DNA from: Phoronis australis
Taxonomy: Eukaryota > Phoronida > Phoronidae
Assembly (NCBI GenBank): GCA_002633005.1
Contig: NMRA01000143.1
Location: 779,331 to 843,330 of the forward strand
DNA: 64,000 bases
Direction of reading: 5' to 3'
Each line of letters opens with the position of its first letter. Position 1 is the stretch's first letter. The notes under the pieces are model-generated. The model worked only from the letters and a program-made list of their open reading frames with translations. It did not search any database and was not told the origin of the DNA. Made by a program: the position numbers and the translations under genes. Below, in pieces: positions 49,905-61,260 of this stretch.

Positions 49905-52202
49905 ATAATATATTATATTTTTACTGTTTTCAATTGTTTCTACACTAATTCATCCATCCGATATTTTCCTCATTTTCATAGATACGTTTTTCTTTATTTG
50001 ATTTCTGAGTAACAATGTTACCAATACCCCTAAAATAAAATTAAAAAAAAGAAAAGTTTACCTTGTAAAAGAATGAAATACAGTATTTGGTGTTGGTGAC
50101 AGGGTATATATGTACATGTATTCTCGAATTTTGACAACTATGCAACATGTGTTCAAAGTAACCGTGATTGCTTCTTTGTCAGGAATATTGTTATTTTTCA
50201 GAGTTCACTTTCCCTAATAACATAACAATCGTGAAACTGTATTCCGATGTCTCTTTTTACGGGTAGGCAACTGCATGTATCGGGAGCATTAATTTTTACT
50301 TTGTGATGAGTTTACCGTGGAGAGTCCTACATTGCAAGCCATATAATAATTTATCCACAGCACATTTAAAAGGTGAACAATACATGTAGATGTTTGCTCA
50401 TTTCTTTCTATCTGCAAATTTTGAATAGATAGTTGGAGGAATTCGTTTATTACGTTTTTTGTAAATGTCAAAGCATCTTGAGTTCTTGCTGAAGAAGTTA
50501 TCAAGCGACATCAAAGGTCCAACAAATATGTAAAGATTTATAGTTTTGGATGAACGAGATTAAATTCTTCAAAGCAACTGTGAGGGATCCATAGTCTAAA
50601 ATCTTTTGAATCGTTGAAATCATTTCTCTGTTGGTTTTATGGCCATTTTTATAAACATCCCCGGTTCATTTCGTTTTTATGTTACTATTACACCGTGTTA
50701 TTTTTCGCATTTTGGTAACACGTATGTTTTTTGAGAAAAATGACCCTTAAACCTGTTAGGAATAAGAAATCATAATTATTTATGATTTAAACTATTAATA
50801 TTTTGCCTCTGGTATAGTCATACTCCATCAAAACTAATAAAGGGCTTTCTAACGATGTGATTCTTATGGAATTCGGCAAAAAGACGACCGAGTTGCGAAA
50901 TATTGTGGTGACAATAAATTCCATATCACAAACCAGCACCAGGACAAACGCCTTCAAACAAATGCCACGCATGCGTGACGCAACTTCACCAGCTGTAGAT
51001 CGAAGTTGGCATTCCTGTGCTAGAGTGGTATTACTTTGGCAACAGTTGCTCTTTCAAACACGTGGTGTTGAAAATCAGACAAATCGCGTACAAGCGTGAA
51101 CTTAATGTGCAAGTAGACAAAATAAAACACTGTGATCTCGGATGATATCCATTGAACAAGGCTTGACTCCTTGCACGCAAAGAACCAAGACTGTACGCAG
51201 TTCATCTCGTCAGATTTTCTTCAGTTCATGTTTACTGATTAGGGAATAGAGGATTTTTCTCAGCCGATCCGTCAAGTACGATAGCAGTAAAAGGTCGGTG
51301 TTAAGTGTACAAATTGCTCATTTGATCCAACCTTAAAAATGTGATCAACAACTGGTAGTGGATTTATCATAATAAATGAAATTCACAACATTCCGTGAAA
51401 TAAAAGATGGCGCTAAAATAGTACAAATCGTACATGTAGCATTACGCTGCATCTGCTCTTACTGTATCTAGTCAACCTTTGGCTGCACACATCGATAAAA
51501 CTGAAACGTAAAAATTTCACCTTTGATTAATACGGTCAAGGCTATTTCAATTATTTCCAGTTTAACACGAAATGAAAACGTATATGTCATGTTACAGAGT
51601 TTGCAAAAGCTACACCTGCATGTACGTTTTACTCAGCAGATCAATTCCCAAACGAAACACGTCCCCTTTTGTAAGTGTATTGACGCAGTCATGACAAGAC
51701 CGCCATAGATGTATTAATTCACTGAGTTTTGCTAGCCGTCTCGTGCACGTGAAGCAACGTTTCAAGGCCAACATTGGGAACGCAAAACAAATCACTTAAC
51801 GATGCAAATTGATCAAACACGTAATCCCATTCACTCACAGGAAGGTCGTCCTGGAATCGACATCTGACTGGAATATCGAAAATGTCAAACATTTTTAGTC
51901 TCACCATATCTCACGAAGCCATTTATTAGCTAATTTCGTACATATATCACGGTAACTTGAAGATAGACAGTGCAATTCGAATTATTGACACCCGTCTTAA
52001 TTTTTGATAGAATATGCAAATTTTGACGCATAAATCACACTTTGAACAGGTGAGATGTAATGTCTTTTAAATGCTTTCACGTTCCTGAGAGGTTTCATTT
52101 TACTTCCAATACGCCCATCATTGTTTGAATAAACTTGCTGATGAGTAACTGATTAAACGTAAAAAGCTCTCGTCAATCAAATTTATTGCTGACCACCTAT
52201 CA
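49905..52202. other. No recognisable feature
   Basis: The minus-strand frame at 51719-51907 (starting MVRLKMFDIFDIPVRCRF) looks compositionally like protein but matches nothing I recognise. Confidence 0.35.
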
Positions 52203-52412
52203 TATGAGGAGACAGTGTGTCCGAGTGGGACAAGTGTGCTTCTCTTACTCAAGGTCATGGGTTCGAGTCCCACTCGGGCACTCTGCTATTGTGTACGTGT
52301 AGTAAATAAGGTTTCTAGCTCTTCCGCTCCGTTTTAATAAAGCATAAACACAGCTCCAGGCAAATAGTGCAGTGGGGCTACCTGAGCGGCCTTCTCATGA
52401 TTGACATAACGT
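52203..52412 (+). mobile_element. tRNA-derived SINE, copy A (best pol III promoter)
   Basis: Box A TGTCCGAGTGG is at 52218-52228 and box B GGTTCGAGTCC at 52260-52270, a tRNA-like spacing. The body has AGCTCTTCCGCTCCGTTTTA, ATAAAGCATAAA, CTCCAGGCAAATAGTGCAGT and ends at CTACCTGAGCGGC. It aligns along its length with 23879-24065 and with the minus strand of 63690-63890. The tRNA-like head would be the internal RNA polymerase III promoter. It is not a functional tRNA gene because the acceptor stem does not pair. Confidence 0.8.
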
Positions 52413-54106
52413 GTACCCGAGCACTTGAAATTATTGTTTTCTATTGTAACATCCACGACTTTCAAGTCAAAAACTCGAAATGGTTGAATGGTTTCAATGT
52501 ACCGAGGCGTGCTCCTCAGATAGACTACCGTAACATGTCTGTTGGGTATACTAAAACTGCACAGTCAGTTCTTCTAACGTCACCTTCGCTCGTTGGCAAA
52601 GAGAGATCATAGGCAAATAAAATACTCTCTCAAAACGTCTAAATAAGCAAAACGCGACAAGGACGAAAATAGGAAATGTAGAAACTGCATTTTTCAATTT
52701 GACAGTACGACAACGCATTGGCTCACAATCGAGAAATAGGGAAGACGAATATAAACTAAATATCGTTAATCCACACATCTAATACAAATCTAGCTGTATC
52801 GTTGCAATCTAGACTAGCACTCGTTTTCCTGTGGCTGCATTTCTCTTAGCGACTCCGGTTTCCCGACCAAACCGCGTGCTTCTCCAAAGAAAATTCGGTC
52901 AGACTTTTCGGCGAATGACGAGTAAAACCGTGAATCGCTATTTGGCACTATTTTGAAACGCAGCTTAGTCGGAGTGTTTCTCCTGAAAATATTTATACAG
53001 ATTGCCTATTATAAGAATTAACATGTTTTTTTTTTGTACTTTCTAAGCTACGTACTATGCATACATGTAGATACAAAGCTGTTAAGTCTTACCTGTCCTG
53101 CAATTCCTTACATCGAAGAAATTCGTGTTGCATGATTTTGTTCTCGTTGAGGACGACACTAAAAGTCGATCGATCAGGTGATGGCGAAAAAGCCGAATGC
53201 AAAATTATCTTGCACACGTTTCAAATTAACGTATTCGAAGACTTGGCTACAAGGCTTGCAAATTGGCACTTGTGCTACACCGTGTTCTTAATTCCACGGA
53301 CCTTTAATTCAATATACATATACATCTATCTATCCATTGACCGTATACTTGTATGTATTCATCAGAAGTTCAGGCGAAAGCGACGTCTGGGTTGGAAAAT
53401 TGCTACAGTTCGCTAGTTGATTTCTTCAGTCAGCCTTAAGTCTATGTATTCGCCAGCGTTTTTATCTGGTTTCAGTTCGCCTCAAAAGTTCAGCGTCTTA
53501 ATGCTCGGCCGTGTGTGACTACTTAATGACGAGAACATGTGCAGATATGAGCACACTTTATGTCTCACAAATTGTCTCTTCAAACTGTCACGCTTTTATA
53601 AATTGCGAGCTTTCCTCTGACAAGATAAACTTGAAAGCACAAATGGTCGCTAATCAATAATTTTTTACCGAACGGAAATGCTATGTGGCTAAATTTGGCA
53701 TTTAAATCAACGGACACGTACTTGGATGAACAGTCAATCGGAGACGTACATGTCTAAGGACGGAGTTAACACAGGCTTGTTTAGGAGAAACTTATAAAGC
53801 ATACAGCGTTAATGACCTACTACAATTGAATCACTTCAAATTCATATTAATGTGCATGCTCAGAAGCACCGGAAGTCGGCGTGTGAGTGAGACACATAAC
53901 ATTAGCACAGCGAACTTAGCTTCTGTGTAGCCTACTCAGACGAGATCGTCAAGAATTATGTGGAAAACTCTCCGGACGAGTGGGAGGGTGGAAGTTAGGT
54001 TTTGGTGTGTGATTTGTTGCATATGTCAAGCTGAAAGTGTGTGTTGTACTCGATTTTGTGCCCGATTTTTGCTGAACAATTCCGATTTCCGTCTGTTAAT
54101 TTGCGG
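52413..54106. other. No recognisable feature
   Basis: Nothing identified; the 119-codon plus-strand frame at 53057-53416 ends in a TATACATATACATC run and has no recognisable motif. Confidence 0.4.
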
Positions 54107-54115
54107 TTGTAATGT

Positions 54116-54610
54116 CTCGCTGGTGTAGAGAACACGCAGGTATCATTCAATAGCAAGCACTTTATCACTGCCTGATGTAACCTCGGCTGTCATTGGATAT
54201 CTTTACAACAAAGAAAGAAAATGCCGCGGACTATGAACCATTTTTAGCCTTGTCATGCATGCAAGTGACGTGACAGCAGCTATTTCGTTTCTGCAGTAAT
54301 GTTTAATTGCAGTGTGCTTGAATCGCATACATGTACAATAAACACACATCTCGCCGTAGCCAAAACGAAAGTCAGCAAAAGTAGAAAAATGCACTCCAAA
54401 AAGGCGCAACCGCATGAATTAAGCACCGATTTGACCACAGACCACATTTACACTTCCTCCATCAGTCATGCCAGTTTGTTTGCACAAAGCGCTACCTGTT
54501 GAGAAATCGACCAGCCAATCAGAAACGCAGGTGTGAAGAAATTCCCGAGGAAAATTTAACGATACCTATGTGTTCTCTAGCACCTAGCGACACCCAGGGA
54601 ACCAGCGAGT
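54116..54610. mobile_element. Mutator-like non-autonomous element, copy 2 (495 bp)
   Basis: The exact 9-bp direct repeat TTGTAATGT flanks the element at 54107-54115 and 54611-54619. It starts CTCGCTGG and ends CCAGCGAG. Further in, TAGAGAACACGCAGGTATCA on the left pairs with GATACCTATGTGTTCTCTA on the right. Compared with copy 1 it keeps more of the right terminal repeat but has lost bases between the outer and inner parts on the left. The interior is collinear with copy 1 and non-coding. Confidence 0.85.
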
Positions 54611-54619
54611 TGTAATGTT

Positions 54620-57600
54620 TGATGCGTGTGTGACTGCTGAGCCTGGAAAATGCACCGACTTCGAGAAATAAATTGAACAATTGCGGTGACGGATTTAAGG
54701 GGCGGGGGGGAGTCAAGGGGTCCATGGCCTTCCCTAAACTTCTCCCAGATTCCATTTGGCAGTGCGAATGTTTGACGGGCAAAATCCTGGCTCAAAATCC
54801 TAGAGCCGCCCCTGAATTGTGAACCAAAGTATTGCATCTAGGAAAAATGTTAAGTTCGAAGTCACTACCAGCTTTGAAAGGAATTTCGCAGGATTTTTAT
54901 GTGAATTTGATAATCCTACTTGCTGTGGCGACTTCATAGCGGCTTGAGATTTTTCTCAGGTCGCCAAACACAATCTGAGGTCGTCGTCAGTCAGCCTCTG
55001 TCTGTAAGTTGAACATTTCATCCAATATCATAATTAATTATAGATTTCTACCTGAAACGTGAACTTAATTCTGCTGTGCAAAATCAATTTAACGCATTTA
55101 CTATGTCAAGTCTTGTCAATTGTTATAATAGCAGTGTTTAATAACATTTTTATTTTTGTTGGAGAGAGGCATATCTATTATTGCGTAAGTGTCTACATAG
55201 ACTGATCGAAGCAACGTCGGACAAAAAATAACAAACAGTAATTAAAGAACGTGAAGGCAAATATATTCTTGTATCTGATGTGTGACCATACGCAAAAGAT
55301 GTGCATCGGTGGAAATCTTCAGTATTGACTTGTATGTTAGCAGTATTAACATGTCTCGTGTGTTCTAGATCAATGGCTTAATCCAACCGTTTAGAAGAAA
55401 TTATTGTTCTAATGTCGCTAATTAGTGACTGATTCCGTGCACTATTAAAACCACTTTTTAACTGAGGTCAATAGGGCAAAATCACCAACTAAATACCAAC
55501 AAAAAGCGGAATCAACTCTTTTCTCAGTGTAAGCGTGTAGAATTACGAATCGCAACTGAACCGTCAAAATGTATAAAGTGACCTCCGCTAAAGGTTATTC
55601 CTTACACTGTATACATGTATGTAGCTTGCGCATTGTATATATTTGGCGGAATATCAGGAAAAAACGATTTTTGTATTGCTCGGTTGTACCAAAACGCTGG
55701 AACAAGGAATAATTGCTATGATCATTCTTACCTAAATATCAACACATCATCAGCTACATTTTGCAGCGCAGTGGTAATAGAAGGTCAAATTCAAATTTTC
55801 TTGGTAAAGGACTTCAGTCCCAAAATGCAGCTGCTCACATAACACTGTTATACTGCTGTAAAATTCTAATGACAAATGTAAATTGGGACAGTTGGCAGTT
55901 GCAGAGGGTTTGTTTATGCTTTTTATGCTTATGCGTTTTGTTGGTTTATAGCTATTGAAATTTTAAATACTACTTAAAAAATTGGTCAAATTCGTCACCT
56001 AAAGAAAGAGCGAGTTTTTGGTATTAACTTTGGCTTCCTTACGGCTTTGGTCCGAAACTGGCCGGCTAATCCTACAACTGGGCCCGTCTCCATGTTGAGT
56101 GATTCATCCAGCGTTTCACTATGTACTCGGTTTTATCTGCCGTTAACTTTGAGGCCATTTTCGAACACAGTGTGGCGTGCATGTGCAGATGATTTTGTTT
56201 TCTCTAGTGGTTCATCTTTGTATCAACTAAGGCTTATTACCAAAATATACTCTCATATGAGGAAGTGGGAAATGTTTCAACACTGGGTAATTAGTAGTTG
56301 CTCATGTTCTGTATGGTGACTCATAAAAGTCAAAATATATGACAAACATAGTAACTCAAAATTTTTTAATGTCGGACAAAGTTTAATTCAGAGTAAACTT
56401 GTGACTGATACGACATGGCCCGAGTCAACACCATTTTCCGAGAAAAACTCTAAAACCTTGTAGGACACATTAAAAGCCGAACCGTAGAAAACATTAAATA
56501 TAACATTCAACGATCCCAGTATAAAAGTTACCAGAAACGTGTAAATAAGACAATGAACTCACGCATTGCAAATGATGCCAGCCCCATTGTGGCGATAGAA
56601 ACAATATGACGGATTGTGTTGCCATGTGACGTCACATTTTTCGAGCCTATTATAGGGCTTAGGGTAGGTAAAGCAGGATTAGAACTGTGATCATCAAAGC
56701 TTTTTCGAAATACAATTTGTCTTTTTTTTGATTTTGCAGTACATTAGCCGCAAGAATAGTCACCTGTTTGCGTTAATGAAGCTAGCTGTGGGCACTGCCG
56801 CTGCCTACAGTAGCTGACACGCATAACATGAAGCCATCTAGACTTGTTACAACACTTTCAATAGTTTACGATTTCTTTAAAAACAAATCTCCATGATCAA
56901 GCATCATCTGGCCTCTAATAAGATGCCACACAGCAATTCCACTAGTCAGATTTGATCTTGTTGACAACTCTCATCCAAGTCGAGTAAACGAAGAACACAG
57001 ATACATTGGTGTCATCATTTAGGATTAAGGCGATCTGCCCATTCCTTCCATTGCGAGTTTCACGACGAGTTTAATTGCTTGTGTCTAACATGGCCATGCT
57101 TGTAACGTCTCCTAGTTACTCTACTATTCATTTTTTCTCTCTTACAGTGTCTCTTTCCCAAGCTGTCAACTAACTGAAACCCCTTCTATGCAACAAACTG
57201 TCATATCCCAACTCGCCAGCATGGGTATCTCTGTGTCGTTGGCGACGAAGAATCAGCCGCTACACTCTGCAAGCATATGAACATGTTGACAGCTGCGGTA
57301 GTTAACACTCTGAGCATCAGAGAATTCAGTGATGTCGCCGACGTCTTACAAGACAGTGCAGGTGTAAAGAGCTGTTTCCATTCAAAGAGGAAAGCAGAGT
57401 TTTAATTTTTTTCATACATTAAGTTTTGAGGAGTTGGACATCAGCGTTTGTGCCTTAGAAAATGTACCAAACTCTCGTTACCCATGCACTGCCGAGGTTA
57501 CGATATAATGCTACATGCTGTATGTTATTCCCTATTGCAAAGGGAAATGATGCTCAGTCATATCGAAATTGAAATATCACGTCTGGAACAAATGGTCAAA

Positions 57601-59000
57601 CATTCTGGAACGGGCCACTCGTCCCATATTCAGCTTTAATAACGCTTTCCTCTAAGTGCACTGTGTTTAGAGAGGGTGTAAAACAATTGATGTGCTTGGA
57701 GAAGGTGTAGAGGTGTAGAACACTTAATAGTTAGTTACCTGGAGGTACACGTTCAAATTATTTTTTGTACGGGAAATCAACACCTGAATCATCACATTGC
57801 GGTAGTTTCAACAGCGCCTATTGATGCACAAGCCCTCCTGGACAGTCACTGCAACGCCACCTAGCTGAAAGTTGTCGCATCTAATGGAAGGAAGACTCTT
57901 GGATGACTAATAAACATGGACTGCATTTCCTAGTTATTCACATTCGCATATCGAAGTTGGTGATTATTTAAATCAAACTTACGTGCAATGTACTTTGTAA
58001 TCTGTTTAGTCGGCAATAAAACCGTCAAACTATTTCACGTTGAAATCGAAGCGACAGGTTGACATTGCTTAAGATGACCCGGGTGCAAGTTGACTTTTCA
58101 CGGCCTGTCATTGTACCTTTTATACATATACGTCCAGCATGGTCTCGTGAATCATGGTCTACCAGTGTCCTTGCAAACGAGGAAATGCCTTTTCAACGCA
58201 GTAAGGAACAAGTTGAGATCAATTTTAAAATTGTACGTGGTCTAAACAGAAAGTTCATTCTTAGGCTGCTACTCGGGGTTAATACAGACGTTTTAGCTTA
58301 TATACATTACCATTTCAATTTCAAAGTTGCATTTTGCTCTGTTAAGCTGGCTAAAAACTTAAATTAGATTTTTTGCTCTCCTTTGAGTTATAAGTAGAGA
58401 TTATTACATGTTCTCAGTCGTTATCCCCCGTATTCTATAGCCCGAGTGGATTTTGGAGACTTATCGCCCAAGAAACATTGCAATGAATCGATCTACCTTT
58501 CTCTACTCGCCTCCGGCTTAGTAACTACTTTCTTTATCAGACGCCCGGGGTCGGAGGTCGTGACCTTTTAGAAAAGCCGAGCTATTTTTGTCAAATAATG
58601 CTTTTACTCAAAACCAATTGAAAATTGAAACAAAATGGAAAGAAAGTGAATCTATAAATTAAGGTTTAGCAACTATTATACATGTAGCTTACTACACATT
58701 TTATCATGCTAAGCTTCGACCGAGAAAATATCGTCTGCTAAAGTAGGTTGCCACTGGTAACTGAGTATAATGCTCAAGTAGAAGGATCCCGACAACACGA
58801 TACCCGCATTCAAATTGGAGATCGGTGATTTACAAGTGAGAGAAAATGAGAGATAAATTTCACTGAATTATCGTTTTTATGGAAATTATGCGTCTTACTT
58901 TTCATAACGTATATATGTCGCTACATTGCCCTTTGTTGAACATGCGATTGTTGCGCGTGCTCATTTAAGTATTCTATTTTCACGTTCGATGACGTCAGCG
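54620..59000. other. No confirmed gene
   Basis: A good splice-acceptor string (TTTTTTCTCTCTTACAG, ending 57147) is followed by two short open frames (see the finding at 57148-57405). Otherwise there are only chance frames, AT-rich sequence and one TGACGTCA near 56631. Confidence 0.35.
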
Positions 59001-59075
59001 AATGTGTGTTGCAGTGGTAAAGTTGACGACTCGAAACCCATGCGGCCGGGTTCGAAACCGGCCTCGATTCCCGCC
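59001..59075 (+). mobile_element. tRNA-like SINE head or tRNA pseudogene
   Basis: Box A-like TGTTGCAGTGG is at 59007-59017 and box B-like GGTTCGAAACC at 59049-59059, with the same spacing as the SINE at 52.2 kb. GGCCGG and CCGGCC around the box B pair, but they leave an 8-base loop instead of 7, and no acceptor stem is seen. The sequence differs from the other SINE family, so it is either a second family or a lone tRNA-derived fragment. Confidence 0.45.
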
Positions 59076-59258
59076 AAAATATTATCTCACTAGTCAGATA
59101 ACTAAATGGGTTATTACATGGTTGTATTGGCCATTCGAGGCTAATGCCGTGGTACAATATTCCTTACACTAATAGGAATCCATTTCCTTTACCAACTACT
59201 CAAGTTACACGAAATGTGAATTATGGAACGAGAGAATACAGGCTTACAGTCACATAAG

Positions 59259-60290
59259 CATGTGCCTTATAGCCCCGCAATTAGGCGCATACGACTCAAT
59301 GCGCTTCACTGCGTTTTTTTTGCAAGATTTTTTACTCAAATGTCCCGCATGCGTCTAAATTCTGCAACTGGGCACAGTCGGTGCTCCGGGTATAGGCGCA
59401 CCTAGAGTGATTTTAAGAAATACACTACATACATTTTATTTCACACAGCGTGAGGCGTTAGTGACGTTCTGGGGGAGTATAGGAACAGTTAAATTTTGCA
59501 AGATACATGTAGCAAGTAGCAGCATATGTTAATAAAAACAACGATGGATTTAAGTTGGCTTGACATGTTCCGGCGTTTATTGCATGTTCTTGAGCCTAGC
59601 AAGATGGCCAATATTTTTGCTTCTGAGGATGGGGTTTTAATAAACGCCGAAACATCTCAAGCCAACTTAAATCCATCGTTGTTTTTATTAACAGTTTTAC
59701 ACATTCTAAAAATACACAGTTTTAAAATTCATTGCAAGCTTTATTTTCAAGAACAACTAAGGTATACAATAACGCGTGATTCATCTCTTCATCTAAAATT
59801 ACACTTAACTGCTACAACATTTTAACTGCAATCGAGACCTGATTGTTCATCCTTTCTACTACTGTGGCAGGTGATTTCATGTCTTATCCGAGTCTGCCGT
59901 GTCTGATTCGCTTTCTGTGTCCGAGGACGAAGTACTCGACGTCCGAGTCCAAGTCCATTGAGGTATAGGCGAGAGTCAGAGATCGACGACCGGTGTGATC
60001 CAAAGGAGATGGAGGGACTGACCTTGTCATACATGTAGACTTATTTTCCCACCAAGATCAACAAGCAATACAGGTTCTTCGGCAGTACGTCATTACAAAG
60101 AATTTGCTGTATAATCCACGTTCAATTTAGGAGTGTTTTTTAAAATTTGAAGGTGCGCCTGTATCCGAAGCACCATAATCAACTCAAGTTCCACCCAAAT
60201 GTCCCGACGTAGGCGCATACGCCTAAATCACGCAATTAGACGCAATTCTGCGATTAGGCAAATGCTCCTAATTGCGAGGTCATACGGTAC
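59259..60290. repeat. 1-kb imperfect palindrome with a nested hairpin
   Basis: The left arm 59259-59403 contains CCCGCAATTAGGCGCAT, AAATGTCCCG and GGTGCTCCGGGTATAGGCGC. The right arm 60151-60290 carries AGGTGCGCCTGTATCCGAAG and CTAATTGCGAGG, the complements of the left landmarks. The inner ends pair best. The spacer of about 750 bp holds a second, much cleaner hairpin at 59527-59693. No coding remnant was recognised. Confidence 0.6.
59527..59693. mobile_element. Hairpin element, 167 bp with 54-bp arms
   Basis: The left arm TGTTAATAAAAACAACGATG continues GATTTAAGTTGGCTTGACAT and ends GGCGTTTATT. The right arm is its complement with very few mismatches, beginning AATAAACGCC and ending TTTTTATTAACA. 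The loop is about 58 bp. The high arm identity suggests a recent insertion into the older palindrome around it. The 99-codon plus-strand frame here is an artefact of the hairpin. Confidence 0.8.
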
Positions 60291-60696
60291 TCCTAGAAAA
60301 AAAGATTAGGGACGCTGAGCATAACAACACCCAAAGACATGATATTGTTACTCAGTACGATGACATCATCAAATGTTTTAGAAGAAACAAAACGTTACGT
60401 GGCATTCACTTACATGTACCCCAGACCAGAGCATGTTGCGTCACCGCGGATCCCAGCACAATCAACAAAAGGTTGTATTGAATAGGGGTCTGAATAGAAC
60501 ACCATTGCGTGTGGGTGTTTTTGCAGCTGCTTGAATTAAAAGGTGATTCTCGCGGTGACATGGACGAAAGCAAGCCAATACGCATAACAGTCCGTTACAT
60601 TTGGCAACTTTATGGCAGTAGTGGGCTGAGAGCGATGTTCTTAACATACTGTAGGAACCAAAGTTACTTGTGCTACCGTTGAAGATAGATTTTAAG

Positions 60697-61260
60697 CTGA
60701 ACTTAGTCAAACCTAGGATATCAACGTGGATGGAGCAGTTAAATTGGAAAAAGTTCATCAAAAGGCAACACCCGAGTTGGTCAAGGTATTCGTAGGAAAA
60801 GGCGGCGTACATGTAAACCATAGGCAGAGTGGTGGTAAATTTTCAGATACATTTGAATGGAGAAACAAAGGTACATGTAGGCGGATCCTAAGAGTTGTAG
60901 ACCTCAAACTTTGTGACAACACAGCACGGCGGAAAAAATCTGAGTTGACCGTTCAGAAGATGGGAAACGTGAACGTGATGAGACTATTTGCACTCGCTTC
61001 CCCATCAGCAGCACTTCCTACTAAACTGAACTAAGTCAAACTTGGGATATCAACGTAAATGTGAAAGTATAGGTGCGAAAAGTTCATCATAAGACAACAC
61101 CTGACTTAGTAATGGTATCCGTATCATAGGCTAGGTTTTGGTGAATTCTCAGGTACATTTGATGTCATGGAACAAGAGTAGGCCCGCCCCAGGAAGTGAA
61201 GATATGAAACATTGCGACAACAAAGTAGGTACGCCGATAGGGTAGGAAATGGGCACAGTG
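60697..61260 (+). repeat. Two-unit diverged tandem duplication, period about 328 bp
   Basis: Unit 1 (60697-61020) and unit 2 (61025-61260) share CTGAACTNAGTCAAAC, GGATATCAACGT, AAAAGTTCATCA, GGTACATTTGA-like and TTGCGACAACA-like landmarks in order. A 102-codon plus-strand frame in unit 1 is not kept in unit 2, so coding function is unlikely. Confidence 0.6.

Noticed and set aside
51719-51907. 62-codon minus-strand frame with protein-like composition
   Set aside because: No recognised motif, and no splice sites that would make it an exon; left as unassigned.
52203-52280. Possible tRNA-Leu or tRNA-Ser gene
   Set aside because: Box A and B are good, but no acceptor or anticodon stem pairs, and the same sequence recurs as a SINE at 23.9 and 63.8 kb.
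59526-59825. 99-codon plus-strand frame
   Set aside because: It translates the 167-bp hairpin and its flank; both arms give related strings.
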